NCBI GenBank assembly: GCA_032433595.1 | Contig: JASWJB010000002.1 | Coordinates: 124,001 to 188,000 of the forward strand | Reading direction: 5' to 3' | Source: Conoideocrella luteorostrata | Lineage: Eukaryota > Ascomycota > Sordariomycetes > Hypocreales > Clavicipitaceae | Length of the DNA stretch: 64,000 nucleotides | Shown: one piece after another, positions 1 through 10,775 of the stretch | How the letters are laid out: every line of letters starts with the position of its first letter | How positions within the stretch are numbered: position 1 is the first letter of the stretch | The notes under the pieces: generated by a model | What the model saw: only the letters and a program-made list of their open reading frames with translations | Told to the model about the DNA's origin: nothing | Database searches by the model: none | Program-made: the position numbers and the translations under genes

Positions 1-168
1 CTGTTTCAGCATGAACATGGCAAATGCGAGACTCGACAGCATCTCATCACGTCTCAGGATCATCCCCGAAGGGAAAACCACGCCTGAATAATAATTCTTG
101 ATCACCTATATCTCACTCGGTGTCATTAGCACCCAAATACCCGATTTTTTTTGGTTACAGTTACCATC

Positions 169-2517
169 ATGAGAAGCAAGGCTCCGGCAAAGCCACGGAC
201 GGGCAAGACAATCCGACAAGAAGGCCGGTCAAGGACTTTCACCGGCTGTGGAACCTGTCGAAGTCGCCATCTCAAGTGCGATGAAGCGAAACCCACGTGT
301 TCATGCTGCCGTCGCCTCAATCTACCTTGTCAGGGATATGCCCCTCAGCTGCTCTGGCTTTCTGCACCGCAATCTGAGGGAGACGCAGCGGAGAAGAAGA
401 GCGAAGTAGGCTCATTCCGATATCCACTTTTCACTGAGGCACATCGTAGCTCCATGAGCCTGAGTATGGTTCTGAGCCTTGGACATCAATCCGCTGGTGA
501 CGCCTTGCTTGACTTGGACTGTGAGTCTATAGCAGACCAAGAATTGCATACGGTTGGTCCTTTCGGTGTTTTCAGAGCGCTCCAAGACTCTTCTATACAA
601 GAGCCCTCCAGCAGCCCCCCTAGTCCGGACGACGAGGAAGACATGAGAGACATTTCTCTAGACCTAAATGAAGTCTATTGCCTGCCGGCTTTCCCAGATG
701 ATGCTTTGGAAGATCCACTCCAGGATCATTCTTCGTCTTCCGTCGTTGCAGACCTGGCAGGCTCTGAAAATTGGATGGCCGTGGATGTAGACTTGGGATT
801 ATCTTGGGATTGGGATGATATTTCTCAAAACGTTCTCCCTGATGCTTGTAATATGGATCTAGGTGCACCACATGTAGGATCACCAAGAAACACCTCGTTT
901 GAGGGCATTCCGACGACAAAGACATTGAAAGAGCCCCCCCGACAACTCGAACTGGACATCCCGAGCTCCGGTCTGAAATCGCCTCGCATCAGCTCGGACG
1001 ATTATGATGACGCTTCTTCTATGCTGGGCAGAACCACGTTTTCTCCGAACAGTCTCTTTGCGGGAAGCACATCAATATTGCCAGCACATTCCACAGTATT
1101 GCTAAGGTATCTCAAGACCGAAGTATTGGAGACTACAACCTCCACGTTGAGTCGCGGTATGTCCCCGTGGAGGTTGTTGCTATTACCTTGTGCTCTCGAG
1201 ACTTTCGCCGAGATCTCACTTTGGAACACAACATCATACGCTCGTCGCAGCATCTTTTCAACGCTCTTGGCAAAGAGTGCCTTCCACTTGAGCAAATCTG
1301 TATCGCGCGGTGAATCAGCAGCCTCGTTCTGGCTCAAAATAGGCATCTACCATCAACATGCAGCACAAGATCATCTAAAGTCTGCCCTTAAGACTAAGTT
1401 TAAGGGTGACGTCAAGTACACAGAAATGCTTATGGCTATTCTGAGTGTTGGCGTAGTCTCTGTGAGTGGAAAATAAAATAATGTTTAGAAACGCCCTAGC
1501 TAATCCGTGGCAAAAAAAATGCAGGTTTATTATCATGGCGCAAAAGCCGTAAGAAAGCTACTCTTAGATGCTGAAAGCCTCATCCGATCGCATGGACTGC
1601 CTGCAACTAGGACCTTTCAGCATCGTGTCTTGCACCACATGTACACACATCTGCGAGTTATTTTAGAAAGCACTAATGTCGCATCGAAGCTTATAGAACC
1701 AGAAAACGGACAAGAAACAAGACCTGCGTCTCAACTGACTGAATGCGTCGCACCACGTAACTTCAGCATTAACGCACAGAATCTAGGCGACTTGGACTTG
1801 ACACGTCAGAAGCCAGAGAGCGTCGGTTATAGCGATATTCATCTTGATGTGTCCGGCGAGTGGCAAGCAACGCTATATCCTGAGATGTTCGGAGTGCCGG
1901 AGACACTCATGACGCTGCTCTCTCAGACGATTAGCTTGGCGAATGAGAAACCGTGTTTGGAAGCTGCGGGTGTATTTGACCCAGCAATCTCTGTAGCTCT
2001 GTCTGTACATATCAGGACTCTGGAGCAACAAATCTGGTCGTGGAGCCTGCAGGGATCAAGCATAGCTTATGGGCCCAGGCTTCCGCTGTCCTTAATAAAT
2101 GATGCCAGCGCGCCGCACGATCGACCAGAAATGGAACATATGATCTTGGCAATGCATCAAGCTCTGATTATCTACTTTTACCGTCGGGTCTACAGTATGA
2201 GTGTCATGGTCGTACAAGCTCAAGTCAGAAAAACCCTCGAGCTCATACAGCCATGTCTCGACATGGGAAGATTTGACTTGGATTTCTCAGTCAGTATAGG
2301 TTGGTCGACATTTATAGCCGTCTGTGAAGCTGCCACCCCTGACCTGCAGGAGCTGGGACTAAGGTGCCTCGAAGCTGTCGATGAACATGGGATGTTCGTC
2401 GAATATGAAAAGCCGAGCACGATTGCGAAGGCTGTCTGGGAGCGGCGACGAAAGACCAATGACTTCACACTTGGGTGGCCAGACCTGATGATGAGAACGA
2501 TTCCCAGTATGAGATGA
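169..2517 (+). CDS. Zn(II)2Cys6 fungal transcription factor
   Basis: Predicted nuclear DNA-binding regulator of about 761 aa in two exons (169-1461, 1525-2517). The 63-nt intron has a GTGAGT donor and CAG acceptor and keeps phase 0. Start: the first ATG of the frame is at 169; the frame is open to 151 only through a TTG codon. Residues 27-54 form a complete binuclear cluster (C27-X2-C30-X6-C37-X6-C44-X2-C47-X6-C54) preceded by basic residues. The middle (about 130-300) is acidic and Ser/Pro-rich. The C-terminal half resembles the fungal-specific TF domain of PF11951-type regulators, by inference. It converges on the lyase gene downstream with 163 bp between stops. A role in regulating that neighbour is possible but only suggested by position. 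An upstream exon cannot be excluded, since a TTACAG acceptor-like site lies just before the ATG. Confidence 0.88.
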
Positions 2518-2680
2518 GGCGGGTATCAGAACTGCGAGAAATTTGTACTCATTACTACCACAAGCTGCGTCCCGGTGGACCCGAAACATTTCAAACTTTT
2601 CCACGCAGAACAGCGCCGAGCGATGATGTCAATGCATTATTTTGACTCAATACTACATTTATCGAATTTTATGTTGCTAT

Positions 2681-3583
2681 TTACTCCTTTATACTGATAC
2701 CAGCATTCCTTAGAACGGTGGCAAGCTTGGTCCGCCCGTCACTGTTCATGGTAAAAGGCTTCCTCACACCACCGGTCTTCCACCCCCGTAACTCCATAGC
2801 CATCTTGACAAACGTGGCATAGTTTCCTGATTCGAGAAGCTTACAGAGAGGGAAAATCTTCTTCCAGATCTCACGTCCCTCTGTGAGGTCATCCCGGACG
2901 GCAACAGCATCCCACAGCTTCATGGATAGCTCAGGGACAATGTTGGTGGCTCCCCAAATGGAGCCCTTAGCGCCAGCTGCAAGGCCGTAGAAGGTCAAAG
3001 TGTCCCAGCCGTTGAAAACGGTGATCTTGGATGAGATCTCGTCGTTGAAGATTAAGTCTGTGAGAGCAGGGCCATTGCCAGATGTGTCCTTGAGGTAGCG
3101 CACGCCAACCTCGCTAAGAGAAGCAATTTCAGTGGTTGTGAGGTTAAGACCGGTGGCTGAGGGGATGTTGTAGTAGACAATGGGCAGATCAGAGACCTTG
3201 CGGATATCTGACAGATATTCCTTCAGCTCCTCCAAGTTGGGTGCATCATAAAATGGGGGAGCAACCATGAGCGAGTCTGCGCCAACCTCAGCGGCGTGCT
3301 TCGCGAGCTCGGTCGTTTTCGCGGTGGAAAGGTCGCTAATTCCAGCCATGATGCCCACACGGCCCTTTGCGGACTTCACAACAGCCTCGAAGAGCTGTTT
3401 GCGCTCCTTGGTAGTGAGTGCTGTGAACTCGCCAGAGCTACCGCCAGCAAGGAGACCGTGTACGCCAGCATCAATGAGACGGTTGATGTGCTCTTCCAAA
3501 GCTTGGAAGTCAATAGAGGCCTGGTCGCTGGTAAAAGGCGTAATGAGGGCTACATAAATGCCCTTGATCTCTTTGAAGCCCAT
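2681..3583 (-). CDS. Dihydrodipicolinate synthase/KDG-aldolase family lyase
   Basis: Intronless 300-aa class I (Schiff-base) aldolase of the DapA/N-acetylneuraminate lyase superfamily, a TIM barrel of the usual length. Visible signatures are the GGSSGEF phosphate/substrate loop (about 47-53), VYYNIPS with the catalytic tyrosine near 138, and YLKDTSGN with the Schiff-base lysine near 165. Fungi make lysine by the aminoadipate route, so this is more likely a 4-hydroxy-2-oxoglutarate aldolase or keto-deoxy-sugar aldolase/dehydratase than true DHDPS. The ATG at 3583 starts the conserved family N-terminus; the frame is open further upstream but that part is not family-like. No targeting peptide is apparent. 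It lies divergently, about 1 kb from a decayed aldehyde dehydrogenase, which may once have been its pathway partner (inference). Confidence 0.88.
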   Translation of the reverse strand: MGFKEIKGIYVALITPFTSDQASIDFQALEEHINRLIDAGVHGLLAGGSSGEFTALTTKERKQLFEAVVKSAKGRVGIMAGISDLSTAKTTELAKHAAEVGADSLMVAPPFYDAPNLEELKEYLSDIRKVSDLPIVYYNIPSATGLNLTTTEIASLSEVGVRYLKDTSGNGPALTDLIFNDEISSKITVFNGWDTLTFYGLAAGAKGSIWGATNIVPELSMKLWDAVAVRDDLTEGREIWKKIFPLCKLLESGNYATFVKMAMELRGWKTGGVRKPFTMNSDGRTKLATVLRNAGISIKE

Positions 3584-4585
3584 CCTAATACAATACGGTT
3601 GTGCTGAAATGAGGTCGCGGAAGGGGAATATTACAGTGCAGAGTAGAGCGATTTTGTCTGCAGGGCAAGATGTATGAATGAGAAGAATGTCAATATAGTA
3701 TTCTGGGGTAATCCATATGTTTTGGCTCCTTATCTTCCAGCTCCTGCTGTATACCTTTGCCAGATGCCAATGATCGCCTTTCAACACAGGGCCGGTTATG
3801 TACTTAATAGAAAGAGAGATGGTACCAATCATCCTGCCACTGCAACAGACATAACAGAAATGGACTTATATACTGTGAGACGCGGGTGTGGGATGCGTTC
3901 CACTAGCGCACTGGGGTGGATGGCACTCGTCGGGATGACCTGCCTCAATGATCTGCGCCAAAGTCAACACCCTTTGATTGACACATAGAACTGCACGGTG
4001 CTTGCCAATGTCTACTAATGGTATGTCCAATGCGTTTGCAATGCTTCAATCCCTTCAGGCGATATCGGCATTGGCATGTAGAGGTAATCCCACTGTGACG
4101 GTGGCTAATTCCTGGTCGGCATCTCATGCCGCACTGGTCTTATGGTTAGACCATGGTTCAAAGCACTTACAAATAATGTGAAGCTAAGCTAGATCTATAG
4201 TTGTCTTGATTTGACACTTCAATGCCAGTGGCTGAGATAGAGGACCTGTTGCATCATCGCGGATACCTTCCCTCGCGCAGAAACATCCACCCACCCCAGC
4301 TTGCTAAATCAATCCACTCTTCCCTTCCTTGATCCGAACAAAACAGTGGGCTTGGCACTAGGTTGATTCGTCACATCATGGCGGGATTCCCGGGAAGGAT
4401 CGCAGCAAAAAAACCACAGGCGGGATTGGTGCGCCAATATGTAACATAATCCGGTATCTCAATTCCAGGTACCTAATCCAAGCGCGGCGGGCTGAGCGTA
4501 CCACGATTTAAATAAATCTTATAATAGAGCAATTATCAACGATTTCAAGGTCTAAGGTAGGCAAGTCAAATCGGTCCTCGACATC
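3584..4585. other. Intergenic region between lyase and ALDH pseudogene
   Basis: About 1 kb between two divergent loci, so it holds both promoters. A TATA-like ATTTAAATAAAT stretch lies near 4506-4517, upstream of the pseudogene. No conserved coding sequence was recognised. Confidence 0.4.
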
Positions 4586-6263
4586 ATGGGTTGTATTGTC
4601 ATGCCACTTGTCAGAAGAGTTCTCTCGCCAAGTCGTCTACCTCTAAATATCCGTACCACAGTTTGCAACTTTGTAGTCAGAAGAACAATGACGGCGGCGC
4701 CCTTCTCAAAGACGCATGCAAAGGCGGATAGAGACTCAAGGGCTCCCAACTTTATTAACAACGCCTTCACTTCGTCTGCTGCTACAAAATGGATCGACGT
4801 TCACGATCCGGCGAGCAATTTCGTCGTATCCAGAGTGCCAGAGAGCACCGATGAGGAGCTGAAGCAGGCCGTCAAGGCTGCACAAGAGGCATTACTTTCA
4901 TAGCGAGCTACGACAGTCCTGCGCCGCCAGCAGATCATGTTCAAGTTTGTGGCTTTGATCCGCCAGAACTGGGATAGGCTGGCCGCGTCCATCACACTTG
5001 AGCAGGGCAAGACTTTCTCCGATGCTAGAGGAGATATTCTGCGTGGCCTGCAGGTTGCCGAGACGGCTTGCGGTATCACGACACAGTTGACTGGTGAGGT
5101 GCTAGCGGTTGCCAAGGATATGGAGACCCGAAGCTACCGTGAGCCTCTGGGCTTTGATGCGTCTATCTGTCCTTTCAGTAAGAACGAATCACCAAAGCCA
5201 AAAATGATTCGGCATTCCTAGCAAATTATTTCTTCAATAGGCTTTCCAGCCATGATTCCCCTCTGGTCCATCCCGATCGCCACAATTACCGGCAATACGC
5301 TAGTGTTGAGGCCTTCAGAAAGAGACCCCGGTGCTGCCCTCATTCTTGCCGAGCTTGCCAAGGAAGCTGGCTTCCCAGACGGTGTCATCAACATTATTCA
5401 CGGAACTCGCCGCGCCGTAAACTTCATCCTCGATGAGCCTTCCATCAAGGCTATCAGCTTCGTCGGAGGCAACGCGGCAGGGGAATACGTCTACTCTCGT
5501 GGCTCTGCCAACGACAAGCGCGTTCAGGCAAACCTGGGCGCCAAAAATCATGCCGTCGTGCTGCCCGACTGCCACAAGCAGCATGCCATCAACGCCATCA
5601 ATGGTGCTGCTTTTGGTGCTGCCGGCCAGCGCTGCATGTCTCTCAGCACACTTATCCTCATAGGCAAGGAGACCCATGCTTGGATGGACGATGTCGTCGC
5701 TGCCACTCGCGAGCTGAATGTCAACGGAGGCTTTGAGGAAGGCGCAGATTTAGGCCCTGTCATCAGCCCTCAGAGCCTGCAGGGGATCGAGAGTCTGATT
5801 GTCAGCGCGGAGGAAGAGAGTGCTGAGATTGTTCTCGACGGCAGAGGATACCGTCCCGAGGGATACGAAGAGGGCAACTTCTTGGGTCCCACAGCCTCAC
5901 ATGAAGTGCTACAAAGAAGAGGCTTTTGGCCCTGTGCTTATTTGCTTAGAGGCCGACACGTTGGCTGAGGCGATGAACATGGTTAACGAGAACCCGTACG
6001 GTAATGGCGTCAAAGCTTCGGCTCATCAGCCTCCTGGTTCCAGAAGAATATCGAGGCCGGTCAGGTCGGGATTAACGTTCCTATACCCGGTCCCCTGCCA
6101 ATGTGCTGGAAACAAGAAATCTATTGTCGGTGGTGGCATCAACACTTTCTATGGGAAACCCGGACTAAATTTCTACAAGCAAACCAAGACGGTGACATTT
6201 CTGTGGAAAACGTCGGATGATACGGCTACCAAAGTTGCCGTTGCGACGCCATCGCAGAGGTGA
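4586..6263 (+). pseudogene. Broken methylmalonate-semialdehyde dehydrogenase-like ALDH
   Basis: The pieces together read like CoA-acylating methylmalonate/malonate-semialdehyde dehydrogenase (valine, thymine and inositol catabolism; normally mitochondrial). In order: a basic, possibly mitochondrial leader; the N-terminal domain to about 4900; a TAG at 4901-4903 where family members have a Trp codon; then the frame resumes. A normal 63-nt intron (5178-5240) follows, and the cofactor and catalytic regions are intact, including GQRCMSLST with the nucleophilic Cys. Near 5905 the frame shifts (CYKEEAFGPV continues in another frame). Another shift occurs around 6020-6120, where the conserved VGINVP segment lies out of frame before the terminal NKKSIVGGG and NTFYGKPG motifs return. 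The oxyanion-hole Asn of the NFPAM motif reads as Ser across the splice junction. At least three independent lesions mean no full-length enzyme. Confidence 0.85.
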
Positions 6264-6648
6264 CCAGGGTCGCAACTGCGCAGTACATACAAGTCAGGAG
6301 TCATCCACGTTCGCTGTCACATAACATATAATCGCCATTTCGTGGTATATAGTCTGAATATAGATTACGGTACACCCGTATGTAGATAGATTGCAAAAAT
6401 TGGCATGACATAAATCTGCTCACTTAGTCATTGATTTTTCGGAGAGCAAGTTTCACGTTAACCATCAACCACACCATTGGAGAGCCTTCGACGCATGATC
6501 TTGGCGACACATATATAATCAAGCGTTGCTTTAATATCAGGATCAAAAGAGATGCGATAAAATCCAAAATTTAGAAGAACAAAAAGAACAGTTGGTAACA
6601 TCGGTTGAAACCATCACGGCAACTCCATCTGCCTTGCGCCTGAGCGCC
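6264..6648. other. Intergenic spacer
   Basis: Separates the ends of the ALDH pseudogene and the convergent Cys-rich gene. Both 3' flanks are expected here. Nothing else recognised. Confidence 0.4.
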
Positions 6649-6969
6649 TCAACGGCGGCCCATACGCCTATTGTATCCCGCCTGACAAGAGCAGTAGCCG
6701 CTAATAGATCCTCGGCCGTTACAGCCTTCGCATGGAGAACTCGACTGCCCGGTTCCCCTGCAGTGTCCGCAACGGTCCGTCCTTGCAACGAATCCCAGGC
6801 TGCGGCATTGTTTGCAGCGACCAGAGCGTGGACAAGCGTTACAGGGCACATTACTTCGAATTACACCCGTTGCACCGCAAGGCACACAATATCCAAAGCC
6901 GGGCCCATTGCACTGCTCACATCTCGAAGTAAAGGCACCGGCACCACGGCACTGTGAGCAGTTCAACAT
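6649..6969 (-). CDS. Small zinc-knuckle protein with tandem CxxCxGxG-type motifs
   Basis: A 106-aa protein built almost wholly of DnaJ-type cysteine motifs: CSQCRGAG, CEQCNGPG, CVPCGATG, CNACPRSG, CKQCRSLG, CGHCRGTG, CEGCNGRG and a final CSC. DnaJ proteins carry four such motifs that bind two zinc ions. This one has seven or more and no J domain, no signal peptide and no membrane segment. ATG 6969 is chosen because it directly precedes the first motif. The frame is open upstream to 7104, but that part lacks similar composition, and a TTCAG acceptor-like site lies just before the ATG, so an extra 5' exon is possible. Function unknown; a zinc-binding chaperone-adaptor or thiol role is only a guess. 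Confidence 0.6.
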   Translation of the reverse strand: MLNCSQCRGAGAFTSRCEQCNGPGFGYCVPCGATGVIRSNVPCNACPRSGRCKQCRSLGFVARTDRCGHCRGTGQSSSPCEGCNGRGSISGYCSCQAGYNRRMGRR

Positions 6970-9219
6970 GTGACTGAAAGTTGCGTTAGCATATGTCGAG
7001 TGATGTTGCGGGGCTCTGTCCGACTGCTTCTGGTAATCCAATACCAGAAAAGACTTAGAATTAGTGCGGCAGGATCTCAGGGTCTGAGAAAGCGGAAAGT
7101 TCAAGGTAGCGCTCTGAAGATAGTTCAGAGTCGAGATGCGTTATTCAGTAATACAAAGTGGGACGCGGACGAAAAAAACCAGGACCCGTGGAATCATAAA
7201 TAAGGAAACAAGATGCTTCCGAGCAAACCTAGGGAGGTCGCTTTGCCTTTATATAGCGAAAATGACAGAATTCGGCATGCGGCGAAGCAGTGACCTGCCC
7301 AGGCAGCTTCGGGGGGAACAGCGGAGTGGTGGAATTGTCCTTCAGCAACCCCATGACTCTGCGCGAACTTGACCTCTGGCAACGGCCGGTGACCATGACA
7401 AAAGAGCAGATGAATCAAATTTCATGTCCGCGCCGAGGATCAGTAGTATCATAATCATCAGGCGTGATGAATCGATTAGATGGCACGCCACCCAGTTGTG
7501 CCTAGCTTTTAAATACACTTTCAAGGATGTTGGTAAATTAATGCCTTTACAGCTCCAATACTGCTTCCGGAAACACGAAGCTTGCGTGCGTGTGTGGTGC
7601 ACTGCCTGCTAGTCCGTTAATTATGCTGCAACTCAGTCTCTAACGAGTATGCTAGAATAAATCGATATCGGTACAAGGATGGCACGCTAAAGCCGGGACG
7701 CCTAACTAACCCCACGCGGCTCGTGCCTGGAGCCGTTTCGGCGCTGATACTAGTAAAACCATCGGAACCCGCCCCACTGTCGCTGCAGTGCCTAGACGCT
7801 ACCAGGCCTAACAGTTAAAGGCAACAAACGCACATGAATGCATAACCTGGCCCTTTGACACATGTCATCCACGACGAATGACTGTCTGACAGCTGTGAAT
7901 CACTAACCAGGTCCATGAGCAGTAGCGTGTCACCAAGCTAATAACCCACCCAGTCCATTCTTGGCTGTTGGTCATTATGGCGGTCGTCAAGTCATGGCGA
8001 GGCTGTTGGGCGGAGCGGGGTGCACTAGTACTAGCACGGCCGCATCTCCTTGAGACCCGTAATAAGGCTTATTCTTTGTATTTATGGGGTCGTCTAACCA
8101 ACAAAACCAATAAAAATAAAGGTACTCTATCTGCCACCTATTTTATATGATGATACAAATTCCAGAATGCCCATTATCCACAGATCGCTACATCACAGAC
8201 TGCAGGATTTAGCATATTGCGAGGGTCGCTAGAAGTTACTAGCAAAACAAGGGCAAAAACGGGGAACATGGGTCAGGCAGGATACAAGAAATCAGCCTTG
8301 CGGCCCTCAAGGAGATGCGGCCGAGAAAACTTCACAGGACAGCCACCAACCACAACTACTCCGTACCGCAACCCGCACTAGAATTTACTAAAAAGACTTA
8401 TTTTTAGCCAGCCAATATCAATACTCTAATGCGTTATGATCTTTTAAGGACTTCTAGATTCTTTTTATTGCCATGGAACTGTATAAACTACTTTCGACAT
8501 TGTCTATTAGCATACTAGTGCCTTGGAAGTTTAGCATCAACCTGTTTTGTAATCCCAAGTAAGTCGCAGGTGCATCACGTGTATCTCGCCCCCCCCCCCC
8601 CCGGGCCCCGCAAGCTCCACAGTGAAGTTAGATGGGGGGTGGAGGGGTGGGCAAGTTTAAGTCTTACAGGAACGCTACAGGCTATTATTTTGCATCATCA
8701 GAGCTCTCTCTCCTTTTCCTCCTTGGAGAGAATAGATATTGACATTTACAGACTTGAATCGCTTTGTGCCCCCTTGGTATCAATACCAAAACTGCTCCTG
8801 AGAACCTACAGGCTCACTGATAATCACAGGTGTAGACTAAAGTAATTACATAAGGGAAGTTATCCTTTATCGGCTTTTTACCACTAAATGCCTGGAAATA
8901 CTATCCCATCTTGGTTTTACACGCATTATAGAAGAAATTCACGGAAGGCTCTAGATATGTTAGGGACTATAAGTCAAAAAGCAGAGACTTGCGAAAAGGG
9001 GGCTATGATTTATCACATGCTTGAAGGAGTTTTCCAACAGAGCCATCTCCGTACGACTAAAAAGACCGCCGGCAATTTGTGTCATATCTCATTACCACAA
9101 GCGGGGTATTGTTTTTCCACGACCCACCGTCCCAACAAGCGCCACCGCGCTGCCTCCTCCACAGCCAGATCCTTGCCTCTACGTCTAAAGAGTACCCCCT
9201 CCTAACTAAAACCATCAAC
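6970..9219. other. Long intergenic region
   Basis: About 2.2 kb with no conserved open frame. It contains a run of 14 C at 8589-8602 followed by GGGCCCCG, and one TACTCCGTA motif at 8357-8365. The right end holds the promoter of the Cdc37 gene. Confidence 0.4.
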
Positions 9220-10775
9220 ATGGTCGACTATAGTAAATGGGTAAGTTTCGCATACTATACAACTTTCGCTAAGCGCTAACTGGAGTGTTATAGGACAAGT
9301 TGGAGCTCAGCGATGACTCCGATATTGAGGTTCATCCCAATGTTGACAAACGGTCCTTCATCAGAGCAAAGCAAAATCAGATTCACGCAGAACGACAGCA
9401 ACGGAAGCTCCGGGTTGAGGCACTGAAGTACGAGCGTGTTATCAATGAGACACTTGCGCAACGTCTAGTCACTTTAATCTCCTCCATAAAGTCGCGTTCT
9501 GCGGAAACTCGAACACGAAAGCCCGGCGATGTTGTATTCCAGGCAGCCATCGAACTGGCGGCGTGCAATGTTGATGACGATAATCCGCCCCCACAGCCAG
9601 ACGGGGTTTTCAACGACAGCCAGCGCCTTCCTACATACTCAAAAATGGTCATGGGCATCTTGGACGATGTGAACCAGAAACTTGACGAAAGGAACATCGA
9701 GCAGGAGCAACGCTATGATGCTCTTTTGACGGAGTTTAGCATACATCTTCAAACTATACAGGACCTGCAAAAGGAACTAAATAGTAAACTTGATGGCCTG
9801 CAGGAGGAGAATGCTATGAAGATCACAAGCGAGAGCTACCACACTGGCTTTGACAGCTCACTCGTGAACAAGGCAACAGCAAGGGAGAAATCACAGGGGG
9901 CACTGAAGCTGCAGCTGCTGAACCCAGACTATGACTTCCATAGTGCAACTGATGCCATGGGCTCAAATGCCGCGACGGGTTTGTCACAGGATGGCGGTGA
10001 AGATCCTTGTGCGTCACCTGCCGCCATGGCATTCGCAAATATTCAGCCCTCTGACTATCGAGCCAGTCATGCCTATATCTCCTCGCATCCGGATATTCTT
10101 CAGGAGTCCGAGACGGACGGGCTATTGATCGCGGCCTTCAATTTGGTACTCGAAACCGGAGACGGCGTTGGCGCGCGGAAATACGTACACCAGGCACTGC
10201 TGCTCCAATATTGCCGCATGCTCGGGCGGGACGGCGTAACGATTTTCTTTAAGCGCATCACCACGCCTGGACACCAAGCACGCGAGTTATTCGACAAAGA
10301 TGTCACTGAGAAGTTTCAACGGATTCGTGAACTGGCTGAGAAGCAACAAGCCGCACAGCGAAGCGAAGGCGCTGAGCAGATTCAGATACAAGCCGTGGAA
10401 CCAGATACGGCGATTCGGGTTCAGATCCCCGAAGCAAACAGCGGGGACGAGCAGATACAAAAAGCAAGGGCCATCTTCGAAGCGTTTTCGTCTGAGATGA
10501 AGGCGGCACTGGAGAGCGGGTTGATCGATAAAGTCAACGAGGTGCTAGGCGCGATGGATGTTCTCGAGGCGGAGAATATGGTCAGCCTACTCGGTGATGT
10601 AAGTCAATGCTTTTGCTCACATTGCCCTCATGACTGATTACTTACTAATTTCGGTTTGAAACAGGCCGGTTGCTTGAACATTGAGGAAGGGATTATTGAC
10701 ACCACTACGGAAGAAGGGGAGAGGCGTTTGAAAGATATGCAGGAGTCCGCGACCCGAAGTGTTGAGGATATCTAG
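9220..10775 (+). CDS. cdc37: Cdc37-type Hsp90 co-chaperone
   Basis: Predicted cytosolic kinase-targeting co-chaperone of Hsp90, about 478 aa from three exons (9220-9240, 9294-10598, 10665-10775). The first exon encodes only MVDYSKW. Introns of 53 and 66 nt have GTAAGT donors, and the first has a GCTAAC branch. The N-terminus carries the family hallmark DKLELSDDSDIEVHPNVDK, including the CK2-site serine in SDDSD. The KITSESYHTGFDSS motif, the Hsp90-binding middle region (HQALLLQYCRMLGRDGV, FFKRITT) and the C-terminal EEGIIDTTTEEG segment are all present. Length is normal. The linker at about 200-245 and the loop after residue 60 look unusual compared with Cdc37 proteins I remember. The gene could therefore be a second copy rather than the essential orthologue; this cannot be decided from one window. 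Confidence 0.92.
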
